64,000 nucleotides of DNA from Enterocola sp045611845 (GTDB taxonomy: Bacteria > Bacteroidota > Bacteroidia > Bacteroidales > Paludibacteraceae), in assembly GCA_045611845.1 (NCBI GenBank), contig JAZKXZ010000025.1:1-64000 (forward strand). The letters run 5' to 3'. Positions 8,443-17,961 of this stretch are shown here, piece by piece. Position numbers and translations under genes: made by a program. A model generated the notes under the pieces. That model was not told where the DNA came from, ran no database searches, and saw nothing but the letters and a program-made list of their open reading frames with translations. The first letter of the stretch is position 1. Every line of letters begins with the position of its first letter.

Positions 8443-9935
8443 TGTTGCACCGCAACTTCAAGTCTTCTTAAAGTTTCTTCTTTACCAATAAACTCAGTTA
8501 TATCAAACATGTGAGGTCCCTTACCTTCGCCCACAATGCAAAGACGAAATGCGTTCATCACTTGACCAGTGTGTTTGCCTGCCTCTGCAATCCAGTTCAT
8601 AACTGCTTGTTCTGCCGCTTGTGCACTGAAGTCTTCAAGGGTAGATAGGAATGCACCTAGAGCACGCATATCTTCTGCTGAGTTTTCTTTCCAACGTTTT
8701 GCACGTGTTTTTTCGTCGTAGCTAGTAGGAGCCACAAAGAAGTAGTCGCAGTTTGCCCAAAGGTCTTTAACAAAGTTGCAACGTGCTTTTGTAAGCGCTA
8801 CCACTTTTTCTACCTTTTCAATTTCTGCTTGTATACCTTTTTCTTCTAGCATTGGCATAAATGCAAGTGCTATTTCATTGTCTGATTTCTTTTGTAGGTA
8901 TTCGTGGTTGAACCATTTGCCTTTTTCGTAATCAAACTTAGCTCCGCTTTTGCTCACGCGGCTAAGTGAAAACTCATTTATAAGTTCTTCCATAGTGAAG
9001 AATTCTTTGTCTGTTTCGCCGTGCCAGCCTAGTAGGGCAAGGAAGTTCACTACTGCTTCTGGGAAGTAACCTGCTTCTCTATAACCAGAAGATTTGTCTC
9101 CAGTTTTTGGGTCTACCCAGTCTAGTGGGAACACAGGGAAACCTAGTCTGTCGCCATCACGTTTGCTTAGTTTACCATTGCCGTCAGGTTTAAGTAGTAG
9201 TGGAAGGTGAGCAAATTCTGGTCTTTCCCAACCAAAGTATTTATAAAGTAGCACGTGAAGTGGAGCAGATGGCAACCATTCTTCGCCACGTATCACGTGT
9301 GAGATTTCCATTAAGTGGTCGTCCACAATGTTTGCAAGGTGATATGTTGGTAGATCGTCTGCAGATTTGTAAAGCACCTTGTCGTCTAGGATAGAAGAGT
9401 TAATCTTCACCTGTCCACGTATAAGGTCGTTTACAATAATGTCTTCACCTGGTTCTATTTTTATTCTCACCACATAGTTTTCGCCAGCAGCTATTTTTGC
9501 GTCAGTTGCTTCTTTACCTAATACTAGTGAGTTATTCATCATCATACGAGTTTTAGCATCGTATTGGAAGTTTGCTATTTCTGCACGTTTAGCTTCTAGT
9601 TCAGCAGGGGTGTCAAATGCAATGTAAGCAAGGTCTTTGTCTAAAAGTTCTTTTACATAACCTCTATAAATATCTCTTCTTTCACTTTGTCTGCATGTTG
9701 CCACGCCGTTTTCAATGCCTTCGTCGAAACGAATGCCTAGCCATTCAAGTGATTCAATAATGTATTTTTCTGCTCCAGGTACAAAACGAGTAGAGTCTGT
9801 ATCCTCTATTCTTAAAATCATTTTACCACCGTTTTGTTTTGCAAACAGATAATTGTAAAGGGCAGTTCTTACTCCACCAATGTGTAGAGCACCTGTAGGA
9901 CTTGGTGCAAAGCGCACTCTTACTTCTTTCATCAT
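8424..9935 (-). CDS. gltX: Glutamate--tRNA ligase
   Basis: The 503-residue class I synthetase charges tRNA-Glu in the cytoplasm. The HIGH-type motif is in RFAPSPTGALHIGGVRTALY near the N-terminus and the KMSKS-type motif is KLSKRDG. The length is normal for a bacterial GluRS. The last residues, QLGVRN, are encoded by a GTTAGGA heptad array that also supplies the stop codon, so the extreme C-terminus is repeat-derived. It overlaps mutL by 4 nt upstream. Confidence 0.96.
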   Translation of the reverse strand: MMKEVRVRFAPSPTGALHIGGVRTALYNYLFAKQNGGKMILRIEDTDSTRFVPGAEKYIIESLEWLGIRFDEGIENGVATCRQSERRDIYRGYVKELLDKDLAYIAFDTPAELEAKRAEIANFQYDAKTRMMMNNSLVLGKEATDAKIAAGENYVVRIKIEPGEDIIVNDLIRGQVKINSSILDDKVLYKSADDLPTYHLANIVDDHLMEISHVIRGEEWLPSAPLHVLLYKYFGWERPEFAHLPLLLKPDGNGKLSKRDGDRLGFPVFPLDWVDPKTGDKSSGYREAGYFPEAVVNFLALLGWHGETDKEFFTMEELINEFSLSRVSKSGAKFDYEKGKWFNHEYLQKKSDNEIALAFMPMLEEKGIQAEIEKVEKVVALTKARCNFVKDLWANCDYFFVAPTSYDEKTRAKRWKENSAEDMRALGAFLSTLEDFSAQAAEQAVMNWIAEAGKHTGQVMNAFRLCIVGEGKGPHMFDITEFIGKEETLRRLEVAVQQLGVRN

Positions 9936-11743
9936 AAAAATTTATTTTCTATTTCGTTACTATTTATTACTACTGATATTTTCTTACCCTGAGTGGTGTA
10001 GATTTGATTTTCACACTTCGAAAGTCTGTTTATCAAACTTCTCATTTGGGTTTCGTTTAAAACTGTTCCACCTTTGGTAGCGTTCTTTTCTGCTATCTTT
10101 AGGGCTAAGTTCTTTTTTATTTCTGTTTTTACATCTTTCTCATCGGCACACATATCTATAAATTCAGCTAGCACAGCTTCTGCGCTAATGCCGCTCATAC
10201 TGTTTGGCACTGCTGTAATTTGATATGCGTGTTTGCCGAAACTCTCAAATGTAAAACCAATTGCTTCGAGTTCTTCTTTTATCTCGTTGAAGATTAGGTC
10301 TTCTTTTGTGTCTAGCTCCACTGCTTCTGGAAATAGTAGTGGGCTGCTGTGTGTTTCAAGTAGTTGCAATTCTTTTAGAGTTTGTTCAAAGTTTATTTGC
10401 AGACTTGCTCTATATTGATCTACTACTTTCATGCCATTACTCACAGGGTAAACAATATATTTGTTTTCTGTTTGTATCATTGGCACTGCACTAAAGTCTT
10501 CTATAATCTCAAGTTTAGAAAAATTGCTTTCTACTCTTGATTCACTTATGGTTTCTTTTGCTACGTTGTAAAGACTTTCCCAGTTTTGTGCTGGTTTGTT
10601 CGATGTGTATGTTCTCTCCGTTGTGGTATGAAAAGGATTATAATTTGGATTATAACTTACCTTTGGCGGAGCTACAAATTCTAGTGGTTTGCCTGTATAG
10701 GCTGGAATATCTGGTGCGTCATCTTGGTCGAAATCTATGCTTGGCACAGAGTTTGATTTTCCAAGCGCCTCTTTTACTGCAGCAGATAGGATAGGGAAGA
10801 TGGCTTTCTCATCTTCAAATCTCACTTCGGTTTTTGTTGGGTGAATATTCACATCTATTTTGTCTGCCTCCACATCAAAGAATATAAAGTAGGCAGGCTT
10901 CACATCTGGCATAAGTAGTTTGTCGTACGACATACTTATAGCCTTATGAAAATATGGATGTTGAATATATCTATTGTTTACAAAAAAGAATTGAGGACAA
11001 TTTCTTTTAAGTGCTGCATCTGGCATACCTATATATCCAGAAATCTTACCCAACGTGGTTTCTATAGAAATAGGCAAGAGTTTTTGATTCCATTTGCTAC
11101 CAAATAGTGAACAAATGCGTTGCAATCTATTTTCTTTTGGTAGGTTGAATACAGTTTTATCATTATGAACTAATGTAAAACTAATATGTGGGTGTGCAAG
11201 TGCTATTTGTTCAAACACAGATACGATATGTCTAAATTCAGTATCGTTTGGTTTTAAGAATTTTCTTCTTGCTGGTACATTATAAAATATATCCCTTACG
11301 GTAATATCAGTGCCTTTTGGACAAGTAATACACTCCTGACAAACAAGGTCTGCTGCTGTATATTCCACTCTAGTGCCTAGGGTATCTTCTTCTCTTTTAG
11401 TTCTTACCTCTACAAATGCCACAGCAGAGATAGAAGCAAGTGCCTCACCTCTAAATCCCATAGTAGAGAGTGCAAACAAATCGTTTACATCGGTAATTTT
11501 AGATGTTGCGTGAGGTTGAAACGCCATTACAGCATCGTCGGCAGACATACCCTTGCCATTGTCTATAATCCTAATAGATGTTCTACCGGCTTCCTTAATG
11601 TAAATATCAATTTTACTCGCACCTGCGTCGATAGAGTTTTCCACAAGCTCCTTCACCACAGAAGCTGGGCGTTGCACCACTTCTCCTGCAGCAATCTGGT
11701 TTGATACTACTTCTGGTAATATGTGTATTATATTTTCAGACAT
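9932..11743 (-). CDS. mutL: DNA mismatch repair protein MutL
   Basis: The 603-residue protein has the GHKL ATPase signature of MutL: VVKELVENSIDAGA, IDNGKGM, TSKI and GFRGEALASIS in the first 110 residues, then a variable linker and a C-terminal dimerisation domain. It couples MutS mismatch recognition to strand incision. In many MutLs the C-terminal endonuclease has DQHAxxERxxxE; here residues 442-453 read DQYRASLQINFE, so the metal-binding His and the first Glu are replaced. Nicking activity is therefore uncertain. It overlaps gltX by 4 nt downstream and a small membrane protein gene by 8 nt upstream. Confidence 0.93.
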   Translation of the reverse strand: MSENIIHILPEVVSNQIAAGEVVQRPASVVKELVENSIDAGASKIDIYIKEAGRTSIRIIDNGKGMSADDAVMAFQPHATSKITDVNDLFALSTMGFRGEALASISAVAFVEVRTKREEDTLGTRVEYTAADLVCQECITCPKGTDITVRDIFYNVPARRKFLKPNDTEFRHIVSVFEQIALAHPHISFTLVHNDKTVFNLPKENRLQRICSLFGSKWNQKLLPISIETTLGKISGYIGMPDAALKRNCPQFFFVNNRYIQHPYFHKAISMSYDKLLMPDVKPAYFIFFDVEADKIDVNIHPTKTEVRFEDEKAIFPILSAAVKEALGKSNSVPSIDFDQDDAPDIPAYTGKPLEFVAPPKVSYNPNYNPFHTTTERTYTSNKPAQNWESLYNVAKETISESRVESNFSKLEIIEDFSAVPMIQTENKYIVYPVSNGMKVVDQYRASLQINFEQTLKELQLLETHSSPLLFPEAVELDTKEDLIFNEIKEELEAIGFTFESFGKHAYQITAVPNSMSGISAEAVLAEFIDMCADEKDVKTEIKKNLALKIAEKNATKGGTVLNETQMRSLINRLSKCENQIYTTQGKKISVVINSNEIENKFL

Positions 11744-12014
11744 AATTTAAGAATAGATAGATAGCCAAGGCTATAATGCCTATCATTACACCTACCTTAG
11801 TTTTGTATGTTTTTTGTATTCTAGAGTCTTCTAAACTTTCTCTAAATTTTCCACGAATGGCATCTTCAAAAGAATGCTTTTTCATATTTTTGCTTCCCAT
11901 TTGTAGTTCTTTGCGCACTCTTTCTTCAGATTGTTGAAGTCTTTCCTTATGCTCATCGTAGTATCGTGGCTTAAGGTTAAACTGACGTGGTTTTCTTAAT
12001 TTAAAAAATCCCAT
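11736..12014 (-). CDS. Small single-span membrane protein, Bacteroidetes-type hypothetical
   Basis: I prefer the start MGFFKLRKPRQFN (12014), which gives 92 residues; an upstream in-frame ATG at 12023 would add three. The first 70 residues are highly charged (KPRYYDEHKERLQQSEERVRKEL), and one hydrophobic segment (VGVMIGIIALAIYLFLNYV) ends the protein, suggesting a tail-anchored inner-membrane protein. I do not recognise a function. It overlaps mutL by 8 nt and sits between xth and mutL. Confidence 0.7.
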   Translation of the reverse strand: MGFFKLRKPRQFNLKPRYYDEHKERLQQSEERVRKELQMGSKNMKKHSFEDAIRGKFRESLEDSRIQKTYKTKVGVMIGIIALAIYLFLNYV

Positions 12015-12030
12015 AACTTGCAAATTTAAA

Positions 12031-12045
12031 CTCCTAACTCCTAAC
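12031..12045 (-). repeat. Two GTTAGGA heptads after xth
   Basis: On the minus strand GTTAGGAGTTAGGAG begins at the xth TAG stop (12045-12047) and extends into the gap, the same arrangement as after gltX. Confidence 0.7.
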
Positions 12046-12809
12046 TAGAGCTTTAGCTCTACGTAAATCGGGCAGTGGTCTGAGTGAACCACTTGTTGCC
12101 AAATCTCTGCTTTCACTAGTTTGTCTCTCATTGGCTCAGATGCCATGTGGTAGTCTATTCTCCAGCCTGCGTTTCTGCTTCTAGAATTAAATCTATAACT
12201 CCACCAGCTATATTGCTCTGCGCGGCTATCGAACACTCTAAAGGTGTCTATCATGCCACTTTCAATAAACTGAGTCACCCACTCACGTTCTTCTGGTAGG
12301 AAACCAGACACGCCTTTTTGTCTTTCTGGGTGATTAATATCTATTGGAGTGTGGGCAATATTATAGTCGCCACAAACAATGATGTTAGGTCTTTCTTTTC
12401 TTAGTTCATCAATAAACACTTTGAAATCTGCAAGGAACTCCATCTTAAATGCTTGGCGTTCGTCGCCAGATGTACCAGATGGAATATACACGCAGATAAG
12501 AGTGAAATCACCATAGTCGGCTCTTATTACCCTGCCTTCTGAGTCATACTTAGGATTCCCCATACCGTAAACCACATTGTCTGGTTTTATCTTAGTAAAT
12601 ATAGCCACACCACTATAACCTTTTTTCTCTGCACAAGTATAGTAGCAGTTATAACCAAGTTCTTCAAATGCCTTGGTATCTATTTGGTCTGCCTGAGCTT
12701 TGGTTTCTTGTAGGCAAAGCACATCCACGTCTGCCTCGCCAAGCCAAGAAACAAGTCCTTTGCCAATGGCAGCTCTAATGCCGTTTACGTTATATGAAAC
12801 TATTTTCAT
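12045..12809 (-). CDS. xth: Exodeoxyribonuclease III
   Basis: The 254-residue protein is an AP endonuclease/3'-5' exonuclease of the EEP fold used in base excision repair. Visible catalytic motifs are the N-terminal SYNVNGIRAA, LCLQETKA (metal-binding Glu), VCGDYNIAHTPID (Asp/Asn pair), and the C-terminal HSDHCPIYVEL. Its ATG overlaps the stop of the ABC ATPase gene upstream by 4 nt. Repeats of the GTTAGGA heptad follow its stop codon. Confidence 0.95.
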   Translation of the reverse strand: MKIVSYNVNGIRAAIGKGLVSWLGEADVDVLCLQETKAQADQIDTKAFEELGYNCYYTCAEKKGYSGVAIFTKIKPDNVVYGMGNPKYDSEGRVIRADYGDFTLICVYIPSGTSGDERQAFKMEFLADFKVFIDELRKERPNIIVCGDYNIAHTPIDINHPERQKGVSGFLPEEREWVTQFIESGMIDTFRVFDSRAEQYSWWSYRFNSRSRNAGWRIDYHMASEPMRDKLVKAEIWQQVVHSDHCPIYVELKL

Positions 12810-13567
12810 TTTCTAATGTGGTTTTCTTTTACTTTTTTAAATAGTTCAGAAGCAAACACTAGGTTGTCTAAGTTTTCGTTGTTTGAGTCGAAGATAGTAT
12901 CCTTGCTACCTTCCCAACCTTTTTCTCCTTTGTGAATGAATAAGATTTTGTCACCAATTTCCATCACAGAGTTCATATCGTGAGTATTCACAATAGTAGT
13001 AATATTGTTTTCACGAGTAATCTCTTGAATAAGTTGGTCTATAGTAAGCGAAGTTTTAGGGTCTAGACCAGAGTTTGGTTCGTCACAAAATAGATATGTT
13101 GGTTCAAGCACAATGGCACGAGCAATAGCCGCACGTTTTTGCATACCACCACTTATTTCAGAAGGGTATAGTTTGGCAGCATGAGAAAGACCCACGCGGT
13201 CTAAACAAAATGCCACTCTCTTTTCCCATTCTTTTGCAGTTTTGTCTGAAAACATTTCAAGTGGAAAACGCACGTTTTCTTCCACTGTCATAGAGTCGAA
13301 TAGTGCAGAACCTTGAAATAGCATACCAATTTCTTGTCTTAAACGAGCAGTTTCTTTATTAGACATTTTGGTAAAGTCTCTTCCGTTGTAAAGAATTTGA
13401 CCTTTATCCACTTGGTGAATACCAATCACACTCTTCATAAGCACAGTTTTACCAGAACCACTTTGACCAATAATAAGGTTGGTTTTACCTGCCTCAAATG
13501 TAAAAGAAATATCATGTAATACTTCTTTACCATTAAATGATTTATATACGTTTTTAACCTCTATCAT
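12806..13567 (-). CDS. ABC transporter ATP-binding protein, MlaF-like
   Basis: The 253-residue ATPase has Walker A GQSGSGKT, the signature SGGMQKRAAIARA, Walker B YLFCDEPNSGLD and the H-loop NTHDM. MQKR in place of QQQR and the NSGLDP context are typical of MlaF, the ATPase of phospholipid or Mce-type transport systems. It overlaps the MlaE-like permease gene by 4 nt. An MCE-domain (MlaD) gene is not next to it. Confidence 0.9.
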   Translation of the reverse strand: MIEVKNVYKSFNGKEVLHDISFTFEAGKTNLIIGQSGSGKTVLMKSVIGIHQVDKGQILYNGRDFTKMSNKETARLRQEIGMLFQGSALFDSMTVEENVRFPLEMFSDKTAKEWEKRVAFCLDRVGLSHAAKLYPSEISGGMQKRAAIARAIVLEPTYLFCDEPNSGLDPKTSLTIDQLIQEITRENNITTIVNTHDMNSVMEIGDKILFIHKGEKGWEGSKDTIFDSNNENLDNLVFASELFKKVKENHIRK

Positions 13568-14301
13568 ACTAGTAAAATATCAGTTAGTAATACATTTAGT
13601 AGTAGAATAATAATACTACTGTTAACTACGGCGTTGGTACTTGCTTTACCCACGTCTAATGCGCCACCGTATGCATAGTAACCATAATATGATGACACAG
13701 ATGAAATCACAAATGCAAAGAAAAGTGATTTAATAATTGAGTAGGTTACATAGAATGGTTCAAAAGCATATTGAATACCAATCACATATTTAGAAGGTGA
13801 AATAATTCCAGTAAACGAAATTAGATAACCACCTAAAATACCCACAAACATACTAAAGATTACTAGCACAGGCATAATGGTTACAAAGCCTAAAATTTTT
13901 GGTAATATTAGATAGTTTGGAGCATTCACACCCATTATCTTTAGAGCGTCAATTTGCTCGGTAATTCTCATAGTACCAATTTCTGATGCTATGTTTGAAC
14001 CTACTTTACCTGCCAATATCAAACAAAGGATAGTAGATGAGAACTCTAAAAGTAGAGTGTCACGAGTGGTAAGACCAGTTACGTATGCAGGTAGAAGTGG
14101 GTTTTCTGTATTTAATACCATTTGCATGGTAATAACCGCACCAATAAAGAATGAGATTATAATTACAATACCAAGAGTGTCCACCCCTAGTTTTTCCACT
14201 TCTTTAATGTATTGTTTGCCAAGCAAACGCCATCTTTGAGGAAGTTTAAATACTCTTTGCATTAGCAGAGAATATCTTCCTACATGTTCAATTATATTCA
14301 T
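13564..14301 (-). CDS. ABC transporter permease, MlaE family
   Basis: The 245-residue integral membrane protein matches MlaE permeases: ITMQMVLNTE, a central SSTILCLILAGKVGSNIASEIGTMRITEQIDALKIMG region (EIGTM.ITEQ is the family hallmark) and about five or six membrane segments. With the ATPase encoded just downstream it should form the core of a lipid transporter that maintains outer-membrane asymmetry. The periplasmic substrate-binding MCE protein must be encoded elsewhere. Confidence 0.9.
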   Translation of the reverse strand: MNIIEHVGRYSLLMQRVFKLPQRWRLLGKQYIKEVEKLGVDTLGIVIIISFFIGAVITMQMVLNTENPLLPAYVTGLTTRDTLLLEFSSTILCLILAGKVGSNIASEIGTMRITEQIDALKIMGVNAPNYLILPKILGFVTIMPVLVIFSMFVGILGGYLISFTGIISPSKYVIGIQYAFEPFYVTYSIIKSLFFAFVISSVSSYYGYYAYGGALDVGKASTNAVVNSSIIILLLNVLLTDILLV

Positions 14302-14312
14302 AATTTTAGTTT

Positions 14313-15794
14313 TTAATACGCATTAAATTTTTCAACCATAAAGCCGCCATCTTTTTTGTCTATTACTAGAACGTAATATCCAGTATTTAGGTTAGGCATT
14401 TTATCTCCTGGTTTTATAGTACCAAAGTTTCTACCACTAACATCGAAGATATTAGCACGAATAGCATAATCCCATACTTGAGGGTTTATTTCTCCTCCCA
14501 CAATTATAGATTTGTCATCGTTAGAAATATTGTCTTCTATATCTGTAGATTGTTTTTTTGTATAAACATAAACCACAAAGTTAAATTTATTGTCTTTAGA
14601 GCCATCCTTACCTACTGACACCCAATCAATACCATCAAAAAACCATTGATTACTGTGGTATTCTATGTTGTTATTACTAGGGTCTTGTAATTCTATTCCT
14701 ATTGGTGTGCCTTTTTCACTCACAAAACTCATTTGCACTAGTAGTGTGTCTCCATTAGAAACTACAGGCGTGTTTAGTTTGTGCAGGTGAAATCCTGGAT
14801 ATTCCACAGTAAATTCATTACTATTGTACAATATTTCATTGTCGTCAGAAGTTTGAACTAAAATATTTACTTTGGTATTAGGATCTGTAGTGAAAGTAGA
14901 AATATACTCTATGCTTTCGCCTTCTTCAATGCCGTATGCCAACATAATAGACAAAGGTCTGTTTGGTCCGCCACCTACAGAAGTAATTGCTCCTGTATTA
15001 GAGTAACCATAAACATTGTCTATATTATTTTTATCTACTGTTTGGTAGAATACAACAGCTCTTTTAGATATAAGAGAGTCGTTGTAACTTACCCAATAGA
15101 AACCATCGTTTCCAAAACTAGAGCCCCAAGTGTTTTTCACAAGCCATGCTTTTTTAGTATCGTCCCAACCAACAATATTTGCAGCGTGATTAGGATCTGT
15201 CTCTCGTAAATATTCATAGAAGTAATCTTTATTTAGATATTCTTCCTTGTAGTATAAGCTAGCAAATACAGAACCATATTCCATAATAGCCTTTTTAATA
15301 GCTATATTATCCTTTGATGGTAATTCTTTTGTTCCAAGTACGTAACCATGAATGTTGTCTTCTTTGTGCTCAGGGCAGCTATTGTTCCATGAGGTAATTT
15401 CTGGTACATTAGCTTGTTTTACTGGAGTTAGAAGTCTCGCATTCATACATGCTACAATGTTTTCATTGCCACCTTCGTCTAGACTAACCCTTGTAAAGCC
15501 TATCTTGTTTGCACAGTTTACATACACAATAGGAGCTAAGCTCTCGCATTCTTGATTGTTTTTGTGATACAAGGTTCTAATTACTTCGCATGCAGAAAAT
15601 GCCCAGCATGTACCAGTATCGCCTTGGTCTCTTGCAGGGAAAACAATGCCAAGTTCTCTAGAATCGTAGCGAGTAGGGAGTGTGCTTCTTTTGTGGCTTA
15701 CACTGTAATTGTGAAAGTTAGCCTTTGGTAGAGTATATGCGAATATACTTGTTGATAACACAAACCCTGCTAATAATAAAATAAGTTTTTTCAT
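14313..15794 (-). CDS. Secreted C1-family (papain-like) cysteine protease with T9SS-type C-terminal domain
   Basis: The 493-residue precursor starts with a signal peptide (MKKLILLLAGFVLSTSIFA). The papain catalytic set is complete: Gln57 and Cys63 in DQGDTGTCWAFSACE, His203 in NHAANIVGW and Asn221 in VKNTWGSSFGNDGFYWVSY. After about residue 260 there is a beta-rich domain, and the last 70 residues (IFDVSGRNFGTIKPG... GYYVLVIDKKDGG) look like a type A C-terminal sorting domain of the type IX secretion system. It is therefore probably carried across the outer membrane and anchored or released at the surface. It is placed 11 nt before mlaE, but a functional link is not evident. Confidence 0.85.
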   Translation of the reverse strand: MKKLILLLAGFVLSTSIFAYTLPKANFHNYSVSHKRSTLPTRYDSRELGIVFPARDQGDTGTCWAFSACEVIRTLYHKNNQECESLAPIVYVNCANKIGFTRVSLDEGGNENIVACMNARLLTPVKQANVPEITSWNNSCPEHKEDNIHGYVLGTKELPSKDNIAIKKAIMEYGSVFASLYYKEEYLNKDYFYEYLRETDPNHAANIVGWDDTKKAWLVKNTWGSSFGNDGFYWVSYNDSLISKRAVVFYQTVDKNNIDNVYGYSNTGAITSVGGGPNRPLSIMLAYGIEEGESIEYISTFTTDPNTKVNILVQTSDDNEILYNSNEFTVEYPGFHLHKLNTPVVSNGDTLLVQMSFVSEKGTPIGIELQDPSNNNIEYHSNQWFFDGIDWVSVGKDGSKDNKFNFVVYVYTKKQSTDIEDNISNDDKSIIVGGEINPQVWDYAIRANIFDVSGRNFGTIKPGDKMPNLNTGYYVLVIDKKDGGFMVEKFNAY

Positions 15795-15810
15795 ATAAAA
15801 GTTTTTTGGT

Positions 15811-17871
15811 TTATTTCTTAATTTCTGGATAAGCTATCCTTGTATGATAGATGTTTTTAAGTTTTTCCTTTAAAATTTCTTTTGCTTCACCTATCTCTTT
15901 TAGAGTGATAGGCGCTCTATCTAAATAATGCTCTATAATTTGAGCATCCACTATCTTGTCCACAAGTTTGTTTATGCTTTCGTCGTTGTACTCTGGCAAA
16001 CTTCTAGAAGCAGCTTCCACAGTGTCGCACATCATTACAATAGCTTGTTCTTTTGTATATGGATTTGGTCCAGTATAACTAAATTTTTCCACATCAACAT
16101 TTTCGTCTGGATGTTCGTTTACGTATTTGTTGTAGAAATATCTAGTAACACTCTTACCATGGTGAGTTTCAATAAACTCAATTATGCTCTTAGGAAGCCC
16201 AAAGTCTTTAGCAATTTTTACGCCATCTTTCACGTGGTTGGTGATAATGATAGAACTTTCCTCTGCATTAAGTTTGTCGTGTGGATTGTTGCCCTTGGCT
16301 TGATTTTCTACAAAGAAAGGAGGGTTGCTTATTTTGCCCACGTCGTGATATAGCGCACCAACTCTTGCAAGAAGTGGGTTTGCTCCAATTTTGTTTGCAA
16401 TTTCCACTGCAAGGTTAGACACCTGTGTGCAGTGTTGGAATGTGCCAGGAGCAGTTTCAGAAAGTTTTCTCATTAGTGGAGTGTTTATATCACTAAGTTC
16501 AATAAGTCTCACATTAGAGATAAAACCAAATATTTGTTCTATGATATAAATAAACGGATATGCAAAAAGTAGCAATAGTCCGTTTATTAGGAAGAACACA
16601 AAGTTTATCCAGTTTACAACAAATATACTAGAATCTGATATTAAACCATATCCCAAGAAGAACAGACAATAAGTGAAGAAAATAATAATTGCAGTTCTCA
16701 CTAGTTGTGAACGTTGAGAAAGGTCTCTTAGAGTACTAATAGTTACCATACCAGCCGTAGCTTGTAGCAGCACAAACTCAAAAGGAGATGGCACCACTAT
16801 CGAGGAAATGAAAATGGTAATATAGTTTGCATAAAGCGCAGTTCTAGTGTCGAAGAACGTACTTACTATAATTGGCAATATAGCAAACGGTATTATGTAA
16901 ATAAGAGAAGGCGAAGCGTATGTGATAATAAGCGAAGTGCCACCACAAAATGCCACAATCATAAGAAGTAGTAGGGTAACAATTCTCTTACTATTGTAAA
17001 ATTGCTTTCTAAATAGTCTCAAATAAACATAAAATAGAGCCATTAAGCAAACAATAAGAAGCGAACGACCAATTAAAAGTTTAGAACGTTCATTGAATGT
17101 TTGTCCTTGCTTAATGTCTTTTTCCTTGCTAAGTGAGTTTAGAATTTTAGCCTTTTCCTCTGTAACAATATCCCCTCTGTCTATAATTCTTTCACCCATT
17201 TGCACCATACCCTCAGAGATAGAAAGGTTGTTGATACGCTCGGTCTTAACCATATTTGTGGTAGTAGCATCGTATAATACATTCGGAGTAATGTATGATT
17301 CTATCTTCCAAAGAGAAAGCCATTGAGTGCTAATGCTAGCAGGAAGATTTCTTTTTAGCTCAGCAAATGCAGACGAAGGAGTGTAAACATTTACAATAGA
17401 TTTTGCAGAAATTATCTTGTCTTTCTCTAGCATAATGGTACTGTCTTTATGTGCAGTAGCCACCTTTAGGTCGTTTATCGAGATAATGCCTTCGTTGTAA
17501 ATATCCTTAAGTTTTACTTTGATATAACTCAAAGCAGTAGAATCTTCGGTAGTAAGAGTGTATTCACTTCTGAGTTTGTTTTCAAGTTTAGTTAAATTTT
17601 CTACCTCAGAATAATACACAGTAGAGTCATAATTAAAGTATGACGCCGATGTTTCTATATTTCTTCTCTCTATTGCTAGGTCGTTAGAAGTTTTGTAGAT
17701 AGGAAAGTCGAAAGGTGCTGTTAAAAGCTCGTTTTGCCATGGCTTGCCTATTTCAAACTGAAATGGATCTAGAGAAGTTGTAGGCAACAAAAGAATGATT
17801 ACCACTATAGAAATGATAAACAATCCGTTTTTATAAATCTCGCTCCATATTTTTTGAGTTTTATTGCTCAT
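15811..17871 (-). CDS. 7TM-HD domain phosphohydrolase, PgpH-like
   Basis: The 686-residue protein has an N-terminal membrane segment, an extracytoplasmic 7TMR-HDED region (to about residue 270), seven membrane helices, and a cytoplasmic HD domain with HCTQVSNLAVEIA and LYHDVGKISNPPFF (the HD pair), then ETHHG. In Firmicutes this architecture hydrolyses cyclic di-AMP; in Bacteroidetes the same role is likely but not proven. It is transcribed divergently from DUF3467, with the two promoters only about 22 bp apart. Confidence 0.88.
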   Translation of the reverse strand: MSNKTQKIWSEIYKNGLFIISIVVIILLLPTTSLDPFQFEIGKPWQNELLTAPFDFPIYKTSNDLAIERRNIETSASYFNYDSTVYYSEVENLTKLENKLRSEYTLTTEDSTALSYIKVKLKDIYNEGIISINDLKVATAHKDSTIMLEKDKIISAKSIVNVYTPSSAFAELKRNLPASISTQWLSLWKIESYITPNVLYDATTTNMVKTERINNLSISEGMVQMGERIIDRGDIVTEEKAKILNSLSKEKDIKQGQTFNERSKLLIGRSLLIVCLMALFYVYLRLFRKQFYNSKRIVTLLLLMIVAFCGGTSLIITYASPSLIYIIPFAILPIIVSTFFDTRTALYANYITIFISSIVVPSPFEFVLLQATAGMVTISTLRDLSQRSQLVRTAIIIFFTYCLFFLGYGLISDSSIFVVNWINFVFFLINGLLLLFAYPFIYIIEQIFGFISNVRLIELSDINTPLMRKLSETAPGTFQHCTQVSNLAVEIANKIGANPLLARVGALYHDVGKISNPPFFVENQAKGNNPHDKLNAEESSIIITNHVKDGVKIAKDFGLPKSIIEFIETHHGKSVTRYFYNKYVNEHPDENVDVEKFSYTGPNPYTKEQAIVMMCDTVEAASRSLPEYNDESINKLVDKIVDAQIIEHYLDRAPITLKEIGEAKEILKEKLKNIYHTRIAYPEIKK

Positions 17872-17897
17872 ATAGTTTGCGTATTAATTTTAGGATG

Positions 17898-17905
17898 CAA
17901 AGATA
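17898..17905 (-). promoter_or_regulatory. -7 element of the pgpH-like gene
   Basis: Minus-strand TATCTTTG matches TAnnTTTG and lies 27 bp upstream of the ATG at 17871. No good TTG -33 is visible. Confidence 0.55.
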
Positions 17906-17927
17906 GTGAAATATTGGTAATTTTTAT

Positions 17928-17935
17928 TAAATTTG
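17928..17935 (+). promoter_or_regulatory. -7 element of the DUF3467 gene
   Basis: TAAATTTG matches TAnnTTTG, 27 bp upstream of the ATG at 17962, and diverges from the pgpH-like promoter. Confidence 0.5.
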
Positions 17936-17961
17936 CACCTTATTATATAAGAATTAACATT

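Noticed and set aside
17854..17961. Extended N-terminus of the DUF3467 protein
   Set aside because: It would run through the divergent promoters and the start of the pgpH-like gene, and the added sequence is not family-like.
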